The notes: generated from the sequence alone by a model not told the origin. 64,000 nucleotides of DNA from ZAX-1 sp046533095 (GCA_046533095.1 JAJQRA010000030.1:248001-312000); one strand, 5' to 3'; positions 54,689-63,324 are shown, counted from the stretch's first letter. Numbers and translations are program-made.

Positions 54689-56086
54689 ATGGCTGGAATT
54701 GGATTTGAACTAAATAAACTTATCAGAAGGCGTGGAATTGTTTCTTGTGTTAGCTTTTACGGTGTTGCGGCGGTCGTTTACACAGGACCTATGCTGCTTG
54801 GATTTTGCATGCTCTATATGATAAGCTTCATGGCATCGCTTTTTCATGTTCCCCCAAGCGAAAAAGAATTGGTTATTGTAGTGATTAGCTATTCTTTGAT
54901 TGCCTCTAACATACTAAACAGTTTGCTGTCTCTTGTAACGACCCGCTACACGGCCGATATGATCTATACCGATCGTATGGACAAAATTTTACCTTCCATG
55001 TATGGCAGCATAGGGATTCAACTGCTGCTTGGAATACCTACCTACGGCGTGTTTGTATTTTTTTCCGGAGCCGGGCTTGTGTTGGGGATAATGGCATTTG
55101 CGCTGTTTTGTGAACTAACCGTAGTATGGACATTGGTGACGTATATCACTGCGGTAAAGGACTATAAGCGTATTCTAATGATATTTGCCTTTGGTACCAT
55201 ACTTAGCGTATTGGCAGGATTTGTAATGATTACCCTTAAAATCTACATCGTATATGCGATGATTGGGGCGGTTTATATAGGCTACGGCGTAATATTGGCA
55301 GGGGCCTACAACGTCGTACGTCAGTATTTTCCAAACCGCATGGATGGATGTTTTCAATTTTTAAGCCGATTAAAGGACTATCCGACACTGCTATTTATCG
55401 GGATACTATCGTCCATAGGGCTGTTTTCGCATATGATTTTTGTATGGTATAGCATCTATGGAAAGACGGTGCTTGGGCTCTTTCGTTCTTCTCCGCAATA
55501 CGATATTCCGGCTTTGTTTGCCTTCGTTTCCATGCTGATGACGACAGTCAATTTTTCGGCAACGGCGGAAGTTAACTTTTATCCGGCATATAAAGATTAT
55601 TTTGATTTGCTTAGTGGAAATGGAACAATCCGCCAAATAAATACTGCCGAGGATAAAATGATCATTACGTTAGAGCGGGAATTGGTGTATTTAGCGATGA
55701 AGCAATTCGTGTTTACTATGATAGCGATTGCACTCGGAGGAATCGGGTTTCATCGGTTTGGACTTGTGGACTTTAATAAAACGGAGACAGAGATATTTTA
55801 TACGCTTTGCGTAGCATATGGCTTTTACGCTGTTGCAAACAGCATCACAATGTTTCTATTATATTTTTCGGATTATCGTGACGCACTCATCGCCAATTTG
55901 CTGTTCGCATCCGTTACGGTGATAGGCGTAATTTTGACAAGAGAAAACCTTACATATCTAGGCTATGGATTCGTTGTTGGGGCAGCGGCCATGTTTCTTG
56001 CATCGGCTTTGCTGCTCTGGAAGTATTTGAGCAAAATAAGGTATCATGTTATGCTAAAGTCGGTAACGTCCAATTCACTAGAGTAA
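54689..56086 (+). CDS. pelG: PelG-type polysaccharide transporter (MOP family)
   Basis: A 465-aa integral membrane protein with about twelve helices and the PelG-typical start MAGIGFELNKLIRRRG. Further conserved stretches are GPMLLGFCMLYM, FVFFSGAGLV and FSATAEVNFYPAYKDYFDLL. It moves the growing Pel glycan across the membrane with PelF. The ATG at 54689 has AGAGGTG upstream; an upstream in-frame ATG (54632) lies in the repeat array and is unlikely. The stop is 13 bp before a CotH-like gene, so transcription probably continues. Confidence 0.92.
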   Translation: MAGIGFELNKLIRRRGIVSCVSFYGVAAVVYTGPMLLGFCMLYMISFMASLFHVPPSEKELVIVVISYSLIASNILNSLLSLVTTRYTADMIYTDRMDKILPSMYGSIGIQLLLGIPTYGVFVFFSGAGLVLGIMAFALFCELTVVWTLVTYITAVKDYKRILMIFAFGTILSVLAGFVMITLKIYIVYAMIGAVYIGYGVILAGAYNVVRQYFPNRMDGCFQFLSRLKDYPTLLFIGILSSIGLFSHMIFVWYSIYGKTVLGLFRSSPQYDIPALFAFVSMLMTTVNFSATAEVNFYPAYKDYFDLLSGNGTIRQINTAEDKMIITLERELVYLAMKQFVFTMIAIALGGIGFHRFGLVDFNKTETEIFYTLCVAYGFYAVANSITMFLLYFSDYRDALIANLLFASVTVIGVILTRENLTYLGYGFVVGAAAMFLASALLLWKYLSKIRYHVMLKSVTSNSLE

Positions 56087-56099
56087 AAGAGGTAGGAAC

Positions 56100-57944
56100 A
56101 TGAAAAAAATAGAAATAAAAACAAGAAAGGTTCGAAAGGCCTGGATGTTAGTTGTAGCCTGCTTTTTGATGGTAGTACCTCTTAGCGTAGGCATTTTCGT
56201 ATACGGCAATTTCAATACGGAGCTAGAAAGTGGCGATGATGCGCAAATGGAGCCAAGCGGGGCTAGCCAAGGCATAGCGCAGGAAAATGTGGCCATTCCG
56301 ATCATAACAATGTACCTGACGGTTTACAGTGGCAATGAAAACGAGGGCGCACATTCATGGCGAGAATTAAACGATGGGAATGTCGATACAGAAGAACGGT
56401 TCGGTGTGGAGGGAATCTTGCAGGTTGGAAACGAGGATGGACCTCTTAGCGGAGAACTTGGAGATGGAATTTTGGTTCCGAACGCGATGGTGACCTTGTG
56501 TGGAGATAACGCTTTATTGGAAGTTCAAAAGTCATATAAGATAGAATTGAAGAAAAATGCAGGCGATTTTGATGGGCAGACGGAGATTTTGCTAAATAAG
56601 AATATAAACGACGGCTTGAGGTTTCGAAACAGCCTTGCCCGTGAACTTATTTCACAAACGGGGCATATGGTTGCATGTAAGACCCAATTTGTGCATTTGT
56701 ATGTAAAGGATGAATCGGAGGACGATGAGAAGGAAGAATTTTACGATTACGGACTCTTTACGCAAGTAGAGCAAATCAACGAAGACTTTTTGGCGAACCA
56801 CGGCTTTGCGCAGGAAGGTTCCTTGTACAAGGCGGTTAATTTTGATTTTAGACGTCATGAGGAAGAACTTACCTTGGAAAGCAGTGCAGATAATACAGCA
56901 AAATTTAATACCGTGCTGGAAGCGAAATTAAATTCGGATTACGATAAGCTCATCCAAATGTTAACAGATGTAAACCATCCGGATAAAGATATCAAAGAGA
57001 TTATGGAGCAGTATTTTGATGAGGATAATTATTACAACTGGCTGGCATTTCAGATTTTGACAGGGAACAAGGCGGCAATTTACAAAGGCTTTTACCTTTA
57101 CAGCCCCAACGAAAGTTCTAAATTTTACTTTATTGCTGGGGATACGGATGGGATACTAAAGTCATACGAAGAGGAACTTACAAGCTCTGATGATACGTTG
57201 CAAAAATCGTATGAAAAGGAACTTACAAATCCTGACGATCTGCTGCAAAAGTCGTATGAAGAGGAGCTTACAAACCCTGATGCTCCGTTGCAAAAGGATG
57301 CTTCCAAAAATTTAGAGGGACTTTCCCTTTTTTTTGATTCCGTACTGCACCGGCGGGTACTGCTTGATGAAAGATGCCGCGAAAAACTGGATGTGGCAAT
57401 AGAAGGCATGTATCAGATGCTTAGCGGCAATCTTTTAAAGTTTACCGGCAAGTATCGGGATATCGTCAAGGAATATGTATTTCATGAGCCGGATGTTATT
57501 TACGAATATTTGAGTGAACTTGAATATGACGAGGTAACGCAGGCATTGCATAAGGAAATGGATCGGTCTTACGAAGATTATAAGAATACGCTGAAGCGTC
57601 CCATACCATTTAAGCCAATTGCGGTATTCTCGCAAGGTCAATCGACTGTATTTGAGTGGGAAGCTTCTAAGATGGTTGACGGTTTTGATGTTCGCTATAC
57701 GGTGGAGCTTGCGGTCGACTATTCGTTTCAAAATATGATCTATAGTCAAAAGGATCTGCACGAAACGTCTGCAGATACAGATGTAAAACTTTCGCCGGGA
57801 CAGTATTTTGTTCGAGTGACAGCGAAAGGCGACAATGGGGAAGAACGAAAAATGAACTGTTATTATGAGGATTATTATGGAGTAAGGAATTCTGGAGTCC
57901 TATGTTTTTATGTTCTTAGGGATGGATCCATTCAAATCAGATGA
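56100..57944 (+). CDS. CotH-family protein 1 (membrane anchored)
   Basis: A 614-aa protein with an N-terminal membrane helix (about 15-36) and an extracytoplasmic CotH-like region: MYLTVYSGNENEGAHSW, KSYKIELKKNAG, LNKNINDGLRFRNSLAREL and YGLFTQVEQINEDFL, with later YYNWLAFQILTGNKAA and GDTDGIL. CotH proteins are atypical secreted kinases in spore coats; related genes also occur with polymer loci. Three 15-residue repeats (KSYEEELTNPD-type, about 354-398) interrupt the domain where its sister at 58133 has none. AGAGGTAGGA precedes the ATG, 13 bp after pelG. Confidence 0.8.
   Translation: MKKIEIKTRKVRKAWMLVVACFLMVVPLSVGIFVYGNFNTELESGDDAQMEPSGASQGIAQENVAIPIITMYLTVYSGNENEGAHSWRELNDGNVDTEERFGVEGILQVGNEDGPLSGELGDGILVPNAMVTLCGDNALLEVQKSYKIELKKNAGDFDGQTEILLNKNINDGLRFRNSLARELISQTGHMVACKTQFVHLYVKDESEDDEKEEFYDYGLFTQVEQINEDFLANHGFAQEGSLYKAVNFDFRRHEEELTLESSADNTAKFNTVLEAKLNSDYDKLIQMLTDVNHPDKDIKEIMEQYFDEDNYYNWLAFQILTGNKAAIYKGFYLYSPNESSKFYFIAGDTDGILKSYEEELTSSDDTLQKSYEKELTNPDDLLQKSYEEELTNPDAPLQKDASKNLEGLSLFFDSVLHRRVLLDERCREKLDVAIEGMYQMLSGNLLKFTGKYRDIVKEYVFHEPDVIYEYLSELEYDEVTQALHKEMDRSYEDYKNTLKRPIPFKPIAVFSQGQSTVFEWEASKMVDGFDVRYTVELAVDYSFQNMIYSQKDLHETSADTDVKLSPGQYFVRVTAKGDNGEERKMNCYYEDYYGVRNSGVLCFYVLRDGSIQIR
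57159..57293 (+). repeat. 45-bp in-frame tandem repeat in the first CotH gene (three copies)
   Basis: Three 45-bp units (57159, 57204, 57249) encode KSYEEELTSSDDTLQ, KSYEKELTNPDDLLQ and KSYEEELTNPDAPLQ. They are a recent in-frame expansion. Confidence 0.92.
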
Positions 57945-57948
57945 CGCG

Positions 57949-58140
57949 GAAAATGAAACAGAAAATGAAATAGCAAATGAAACAGAAAATGAAACGGAAA
58001 ATGAAATAGAAAATAAAGCAGAAAATAAAACGGAAAATGAAATAGCAAATGAAATAGAAAATAAAGCAGAAAATAAAACAGAAAATGAAATAGAAAATGA
58101 AACAGAAAATGAAGCGGAGGATGAAACGGAGGATGGAGTT
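57949..58140 (+). repeat. 12-bp microsatellite, sixteen units, between the two CotH genes
   Basis: Sixteen units of the form GAAAATGAAACA (variants GCAAATGAAATA, GAAAATAAAGCA). The last two have become GAGGATGAAACG and GAGGATGGAGTT, which supply GGAGG sites and ATG codons for the second CotH gene. One frame reads through it all but has no sign of being a protein. Confidence 0.95.
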
Positions 58141-60046
58141 CAAAAACAAGTTCAACAACAAGTTAAAGGACAAGTTCAAGTTTGAATTTATTCTTGCAAG
58201 CGTGGTGCTGTTTATCGCGCTTCTTACCGTATGCGTCTTATGGCTTTCCATGCTGCCGGCTACGGCTACGAGAGACACGCAAGCAAACATCCAGGAAACG
58301 ACCGATTTGCCGAAAGAGGCCGTAGTCAAAAAAAGCAAAGATTCCTATTTGCCGGAGCTTGTAAAAGACGATGATGCGGTGTACTTGCGTGATGGGTATG
58401 GTGACGATTTGTCAATGGTGTATCTGTATATGACAATTCAAAAAGGCAATGCCAGCGAAAACAGCGATAAAGACTGGAGCGAATTGGCGAAACATTCTGC
58501 GATGGAGTATCAAGAACTTGGCGTAGAGTACGACCGCGTGGAGTGTATTCTACAAGAGGGCGATGAAAATGGTCCGATAGAAGGTATGTTTGGATATGGG
58601 CTGGCAATTCCAAATGGTGTGGTTCAGATAACTGGAAATGCATCGTCTGAGGCACCGCTTAAGTCGTATAAAATTAGTTTGAAAGAAGGAGCGAACCTTT
58701 GGCGTGGACAGGATGTAGTCAACCTGAACAAGCATGCCTATGACTATACGGGGCTACGCAATAAACTAGCGTATGATTTAATCAAAGAGATCCCCGATAT
58801 GATCTCATTTCGCACGCAGTTTGTACATTTATATGTCAAGGATGAAACAAAGAATCGTTCACAGGAAAGGTATCAAGACTACGGGTTGTTTACGCAGATC
58901 GAACAGCCGGATAAAACGTATTTAAGAAACCATGGCTTGGATCAGAATGGCCATTTTTACAAACCTGTTATGTTTGAGTATGATACTTATGAGGATGCGA
59001 TAAAACTGAAAAATGACCCGGCATATAGCGAAAAACAATTCGAGCGCGTGATTGAGTGTAATGGGAATGAGGATCATTCTAAATTAATAAACATGCTGAA
59101 AGATCTAAACGACACTTCGTTAAATTTTAAAGAGGTGTTTGAAAAATATTTTGACAAGGATAACTTCTTTACATGGCTGTCATTTCAGATACTGATTGGA
59201 AATACGGATACGATAAGCCAAAACTACATGCTTTACAGCCCGCGCAACAGCGAAAAATGGTATTACATAAGTGGGGACGCGAATGGCGCATTGACCCGCA
59301 AAGAGAATTATGTATTAAATGATACGGATGAATTGGTAAATGAGGTGCCTGCTGAATTTAAGGTGTTAGGCTGGGAATATGGGATAACGAATTACTGGGG
59401 CAATCCATTGATGAGGAAGATCTTAAAGGAAAAAGAAGATAGGGATTTGCTTTTGGAAAAATTAGATCAAATGATGGCATACTTGCCACGCGACAAGATA
59501 AATGAGCGTATAAAAGAATATCTTGATGTAACGGTTCCTTTTAAAAAGAGGCTTCCGGATAGTGAATTGATCAGTTATAAAACCCCGGTGGATTCAAGGA
59601 TTTGGCATAGTCTATATGATGGCCTCGCTGAGGAAGTGGAGCTAAATTATCAACTTTGTAAACAGTCGCTAGACAGCTTGATGCCGTTTTATATGGGAAT
59701 TCCGACGAAAACAGAAACAGGATACCGCTTTTCATGGGATTATGCATATTCATTTTTGGAAGATGCCATCATACAGTATAAGTTTGAATTATCGAAAGAT
59801 TACAAATTTAATAGCATCATCCATATCGATGAAGAGCTCTATGATGCAAACATTGAACTTGACGATTTGGATTTGGCTCCCGGACTGTACTTTTATAGGG
59901 TAATGGCATACGATAACAGTGCTCATACGCAATATGCCTTTGATTATATTGTAAATGAATCTTTCTCGAAACAGTACGCTATCCTTGCATTTAACGTAGA
60001 CGAGAATGGTGAAGTGGCGCGTGTTGCTGATCAAATCACCGAATAA
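58133..60046 (+). CDS. CotH-family protein 2 (membrane anchored)
   Basis: A 637-aa protein similar to the preceding CotH-like protein throughout: membrane helix after a basic start (FEFILASVVLFIALLTVCVL), MVYLYMTIQKGNASENS, LKSYKISLKEGAN, LNKHAYDYTGLRNKLAYDL, YGLFTQIEQPDKTYL, FFTWLSFQILIGNTD and GDANGAL. The start is uncertain: ATGs at 58109, 58121 and 58133 all come from the microsatellite. I chose 58133 because GGAGG at 58116-58120 is at a workable distance. Its function is probably shared with the upstream copy: modifying a surface protein or the glycan machinery. Confidence 0.8.
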   Translation: MEFKNKFNNKLKDKFKFEFILASVVLFIALLTVCVLWLSMLPATATRDTQANIQETTDLPKEAVVKKSKDSYLPELVKDDDAVYLRDGYGDDLSMVYLYMTIQKGNASENSDKDWSELAKHSAMEYQELGVEYDRVECILQEGDENGPIEGMFGYGLAIPNGVVQITGNASSEAPLKSYKISLKEGANLWRGQDVVNLNKHAYDYTGLRNKLAYDLIKEIPDMISFRTQFVHLYVKDETKNRSQERYQDYGLFTQIEQPDKTYLRNHGLDQNGHFYKPVMFEYDTYEDAIKLKNDPAYSEKQFERVIECNGNEDHSKLINMLKDLNDTSLNFKEVFEKYFDKDNFFTWLSFQILIGNTDTISQNYMLYSPRNSEKWYYISGDANGALTRKENYVLNDTDELVNEVPAEFKVLGWEYGITNYWGNPLMRKILKEKEDRDLLLEKLDQMMAYLPRDKINERIKEYLDVTVPFKKRLPDSELISYKTPVDSRIWHSLYDGLAEEVELNYQLCKQSLDSLMPFYMGIPTKTETGYRFSWDYAYSFLEDAIIQYKFELSKDYKFNSIIHIDEELYDANIELDDLDLAPGLYFYRVMAYDNSAHTQYAFDYIVNESFSKQYAILAFNVDENGEVARVADQITE

Positions 60047-60055
60047 GCAAACATT

Positions 60056-60249
60056 GAATATGCACAAAGAAACTGCGCAGGAAGAGGTGAAGGATGGATG
60101 TAGGCACCCAAGATGCGATTGAATATGCACAAAGAACTGTGCAGGAAGAGGTGAAGGATGGATGTAAGCACTCAAGATGCGATTGAATATGCACAAAGAA
60201 CTGTGCAGGAAAGAGGTGAAAGATGGATGTAGGTACCCAAGATGCTATC
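60056..60249 (+). repeat. 64-65 bp tandem repeat carrying ribosome site and start codon (three copies)
   Basis: Copies at 60056-60120, 60121-60184 and 60185-60249 each contain GAAGAGGTGAA, an ATG and the first codons MDV-TQDAI of the DUF4956 gene. The two upstream copies open frames of 30 and 24 codons; the second ends at 60232, overlapping the true start at 60223. Confidence 0.95.
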
Positions 60250-60924
60250 AAAAACGCTATGATGAATTTCGGGATATCGGAAAATAAAATGACGCTGGAA
60301 ACGCTGATCGGAATGCTGATTTCCTTGGCGGTGGCGACCCTGATTGGATTTTTGATATACATCATCTATAAAGCAGCCTATCAAGGCATAGTGTACGCAA
60401 AGTCGTTTGCAATGACGCTTGTGGGAATGACGGTGCTAACGTGTATGGTAACCTTAGCGATCAGCACGAATATCGTATTGGCGCTCGGTATGGTAGGTGC
60501 ATTGTCAATCGTTAGATTTCGTGCCGAAGTAAAAGAACCGGTCGATTTAATGTTCCTTGTTTGGGCGGTGGCAGCAGGAATCGCAACCGGTGCAAAAATG
60601 TATCTGCTTACTTGCCTGGGTAGTGCGTTTGTTCTATTCCTTATTTTTGTGCTGAATGCAAAAGTCATTGATACGAAAGTCCATATTCTGATTGTCCAAT
60701 ATGTAGAAGATGAGGATACGGGTGATATTGATGGCAAAATTAGGCGGGCGCTTAAGGACATGAACTACGAGATCAAGTCAAAAACCCTGCGTGGCGATGC
60801 AGTTGAGGTTACGATTTTAGTCGATGTCCGTAAAGACAACCTAGCGTTTACAGAAAAAATCAGTAATTTTTATGGAGTAAAAGAGTTGACAATTGTTCAA
60901 TACAATGGAGAATATCATGGATGA
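60223..60924 (+). CDS. DUF4956 membrane protein
   Basis: A 233-aa protein of the DUF4956 family. Helices near residues 25-50 (LIGMLISLAVATLIGFLIYI), 60-80 (SFAMTLVGMTVLTCMV), 85-100 and 115-145 are visible, with the family motif ALGMVGALSIVRFRAEVKEP in the middle. A soluble C-terminal domain (KVHILIVQYVEDEDTGD ... VKELTIVQYNG) ends the protein. DUF4956 genes often travel with CotH and VTC-domain (polyphosphate polymerase) genes; CotH is here but VTC is not. Role in the pel locus unknown. Its stop overlaps the next gene's start. Confidence 0.85.
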   Translation: MDVGTQDAIKNAMMNFGISENKMTLETLIGMLISLAVATLIGFLIYIIYKAAYQGIVYAKSFAMTLVGMTVLTCMVTLAISTNIVLALGMVGALSIVRFRAEVKEPVDLMFLVWAVAAGIATGAKMYLLTCLGSAFVLFLIFVLNAKVIDTKVHILIVQYVEDEDTGDIDGKIRRALKDMNYEIKSKTLRGDAVEVTILVDVRKDNLAFTEKISNFYGVKELTIVQYNGEYHG

Positions 60925-62350
60925 GATGAAGAAAATTATGATTTGCGTAGTAGGCGCGATTCTTGTTGCCGCTGTGTGCATACTGCTTGTGCTGTACAAG
61001 GGCAAAAAATTGAAGTATACAAATTTTAGTGAGGATAAAACCGTGTTTGTCAATCCGGAGCGTGGGTGGCATATCATTAAAAATACAGCGGAACAATTTT
61101 CGGCGGAATCGCTTCTTTCTTATCGGGAAAATGAGAAGATTGGGCTGATTCTTCTGGAGACGAATTTAGGCGATTATCGCTTTGGACCTTTAGATGATAA
61201 CAAGCTTCGTGAAATCAAAGGAGCATTTGATGTGATACGTAAGGCAAATGACGGTGTTATTTTTCGTGCGGCATATGATTATGATGGTATGGCAAATCCA
61301 GAGCCGCAAGAACTTGATATTGTACTGGGGCATATCGGCCAATTAAGCGATTTGTTTTATGAAAATGAAGATATCTTGTATTGTATTCAAGCGGGATTTT
61401 TAGGTCCATGGGGTGAATGGCATGATTCATTGTATGGGGAACCAATTAACGTTGTTACACAGAATCTCGTTGTGCAGGCATTGTTGGATGCCGCTCCAAA
61501 AAGTGTGGCCATAGAGTTGCGAAGACCTGTTTTTGTCCGCACAATCAATGAGGAGCAGACGCTTACAAAAAAGGAGGCATTTAGTGGAAGTGCACTGTCG
61601 CGGGTAGCCTATCATAATGATGCGGTTTTGTCAAGCGAATCCGACATGGGTACGTATTCAGACGAGTACTATACGCGTGCGCAAGAGCTTACATGGACAA
61701 ACAACCATACGCGCTATACGCCGCTTGTCGGTGAAGCAAATCAATTTTCAGAATACTGTTTGGCAAAGACTGCTGTTCCGCTGTTGGCCCAGATGAATTT
61801 TCAGTCGTTAAATGCTCAGTTTTCACCGGAAGTTCTAGACAGTTGGAAGGGCGAAACGTATCATGAAATGAATGCATACGATTATATTGGCATGAATTTA
61901 GGCTATAGATTTGTGCTGGACAAGGTCGGATTTAATAAAAAAATCACGCAGGGCGGGCATCTTGATCTGGAACTGCAACTAAAGAATACCGGATTCGGCA
62001 ATTTGATGAAAGAAAAGAATTTAAAACTGGTCTTGTCAAAGGGTTCGCAAAAGATCCAAACTGCGATAGATGACGATGCTAGATGGTGGGATGATGAAGC
62101 TGGAATGCTGATAAAACGTTACAAATTCAGTATTCCAAAAACGATGCAGCCGGGAAAATGGGATGTTTTTCTTAGCCTTTCAAGCACGTTTGATTCACTT
62201 AGCGATAATCCGCTGTATTCGATAAGATTTGCAAATGAGGGTGTGTGGGATGCCCAAAATGGATTAAACAAAATCGGGGCAATCACCATCAAAGAATCGA
62301 ATAGCTCCAGTGGATTTACTACGTTTGAGCAAATGTTGCTATCCGATTGA
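60917..62350 (+). CDS. Membrane-anchored DUF4874/DUF4832 protein
   Basis: A 477-aa protein: one N-terminal membrane helix (MICVVGAILVAAVCILLVLY), then the same DUF4874/DUF4832 region as the protein at 45308 (FVNPERGWHI, FRAAYDYDGMANPEP, GFLGPWGEWHD, RVAYHNDAVL, YIGMNLGYRFVLDKVGF), without the InlB-type repeats. The two are strongly similar over about 430 residues, so a duplication placed one before and one after the pel and CotH genes. A TIM-barrel hydrolase role on the Pel glycan is possible (inference). I chose the ATG at 60917 with GGAG upstream, overlapping the DUF4956 stop. Confidence 0.82.
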   Translation: MDEMKKIMICVVGAILVAAVCILLVLYKGKKLKYTNFSEDKTVFVNPERGWHIIKNTAEQFSAESLLSYRENEKIGLILLETNLGDYRFGPLDDNKLREIKGAFDVIRKANDGVIFRAAYDYDGMANPEPQELDIVLGHIGQLSDLFYENEDILYCIQAGFLGPWGEWHDSLYGEPINVVTQNLVVQALLDAAPKSVAIELRRPVFVRTINEEQTLTKKEAFSGSALSRVAYHNDAVLSSESDMGTYSDEYYTRAQELTWTNNHTRYTPLVGEANQFSEYCLAKTAVPLLAQMNFQSLNAQFSPEVLDSWKGETYHEMNAYDYIGMNLGYRFVLDKVGFNKKITQGGHLDLELQLKNTGFGNLMKEKNLKLVLSKGSQKIQTAIDDDARWWDDEAGMLIKRYKFSIPKTMQPGKWDVFLSLSSTFDSLSDNPLYSIRFANEGVWDAQNGLNKIGAITIKESNSSSGFTTFEQMLLSD

Positions 62351-62388
62351 TGTACTAAAATGGAACAGTCTACAGGATGTGGCAGGAT

Positions 62389-62417
62389 GGCGGCGCAGCC
62401 TATCTTTGTGCACCGCC
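62389..62417. terminator. Possible terminator between the DUF4832 gene and treR
   Basis: GGCGGCGCA pairs with TGCACCGCC (one C-A mismatch) around a 11-nt loop, between convergent genes. There is no strong T run, so this is tentative. Confidence 0.4.
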
Positions 62418-62456
62418 TTGACCAATTTTGTATGCTTTAAATGATGACGTTTAAAT

Positions 62457-63179
62457 TTATAGGAGACCTTTTCTACGCCGTGCAAAATCAACAAATCGAA
62501 ATTTATCTACCCGATGCCTGCTTTCCGTGTACTGGAATAGGTTGGCATCGCTTAAATACACCTTGCTTTTTACAGATACGATGTTCGTATCTGCTTTTCT
62601 TAGATCTAAATAGCTTTTGTCGTCGGCATTTAAGGAATCTATGGTAATTTCCTTGTTTGCATAGGATATTTCAAGATCCAGTTCTGCTTCTAGATATTCA
62701 TAAATAGAGTCGCCTGCTATTTTTTCGTCAAGATGCGGCACAAACTTTGTAAGAAGAATATCTTTGTCTATTACAACAGCGTCACCGTTCATCGTGCGTG
62801 TCCTTAAAACGAACCATGCGAAGGCGCCTTCCGGTAGGCCCGTGTAATTGGCGGTTTCCCCATCTATTTTTTCTCTTTGCAAATGAATCACTTTTGTCAG
62901 ACTTTCAAATCCATACATTTTCTGTAATTCTTTGTAGCTTGTTAGCCCTACGATAGGGAACTCAAACTTCTCCCTGCTTAATACGAGTGAACCTTTCCCC
63001 TGGCGTTTTAAAATATGGCCGCTATCCATCAGCATGTCTAATGCTTTACGAACGGTATGCCTGGATGCTTGAAACTCTTTAAGCATCAAAGCTTCGCTTG
63101 GCAGTGTGGAATTTTTAGGATACGTACCGTCTGTGATTCTACCGGCAATCAAATGATAAATTTCTTCATAACGTTTCAA
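62457..63179 (-). CDS. treR: GntR-family repressor, TreR type
   Basis: A 240-aa regulator. The N-terminal GntR winged HTH (YEEIYHLIAGRITDG, TLPSEALMLKEFQASRHTVRKAL) and the UTRA effector domain are present, ending in the TreR hallmark QYTESRHRVDKFRFVDFARRRK. TreR represses trehalose uptake and cleavage genes and is released by trehalose 6-phosphate. I chose the TTG at 63179 (minus), with GGAGG 8 nt upstream; the earlier TTG precedes that site. No trehalose genes lie in this window, so its targets are elsewhere. Confidence 0.9.
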   Translation of the reverse strand: MKRYEEIYHLIAGRITDGTYPKNSTLPSEALMLKEFQASRHTVRKALDMLMDSGHILKRQGKGSLVLSREKFEFPIVGLTSYKELQKMYGFESLTKVIHLQREKIDGETANYTGLPEGAFAWFVLRTRTMNGDAVVIDKDILLTKFVPHLDEKIAGDSIYEYLEAELDLEISYANKEITIDSLNADDKSYLDLRKADTNIVSVKSKVYLSDANLFQYTESRHRVDKFRFVDFARRRKGLL

Positions 63180-63239
63180 AATATAAACCTCCAAATCTTT
63201 CGTATCTATAGATTCTTTTTTCTAATTCACCGTACAATC

Positions 63240-63321
63240 ATCGCAGCTATGCCATATAGGAAGCCATGCAAGGTATGGCTGCGATTGTGATTGTGTATAG
63301 GCAGTAGCCAATCGGCCTATA
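63240..63321 (-). promoter_or_regulatory. Structured leader of treR with two stem-loops
   Basis: A 14-bp stem ATCGCAGC..ATGCC-type (63240-63253 with 63272-63285, two wobble pairs) and a 7-bp stem TATAGGC/GCCTATA (63296-63302 with 63315-63321) lie between promoter and gene. The palindrome ATCTATAGAT at 63204-63213 may be an operator. Confidence 0.5.
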
Positions 63322-63324
63322 GTA

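Noticed and set aside
57910..58185. ENETENE-repeat protein read through the 12-bp microsatellite
   Set aside because: It overlaps the end of one CotH gene and the start of the next in another frame; the composition is simply the repeat.
62441..62647. Plus-strand frame opposite treR
   Set aside because: It is antisense to a well-supported gene and lacks any signal.
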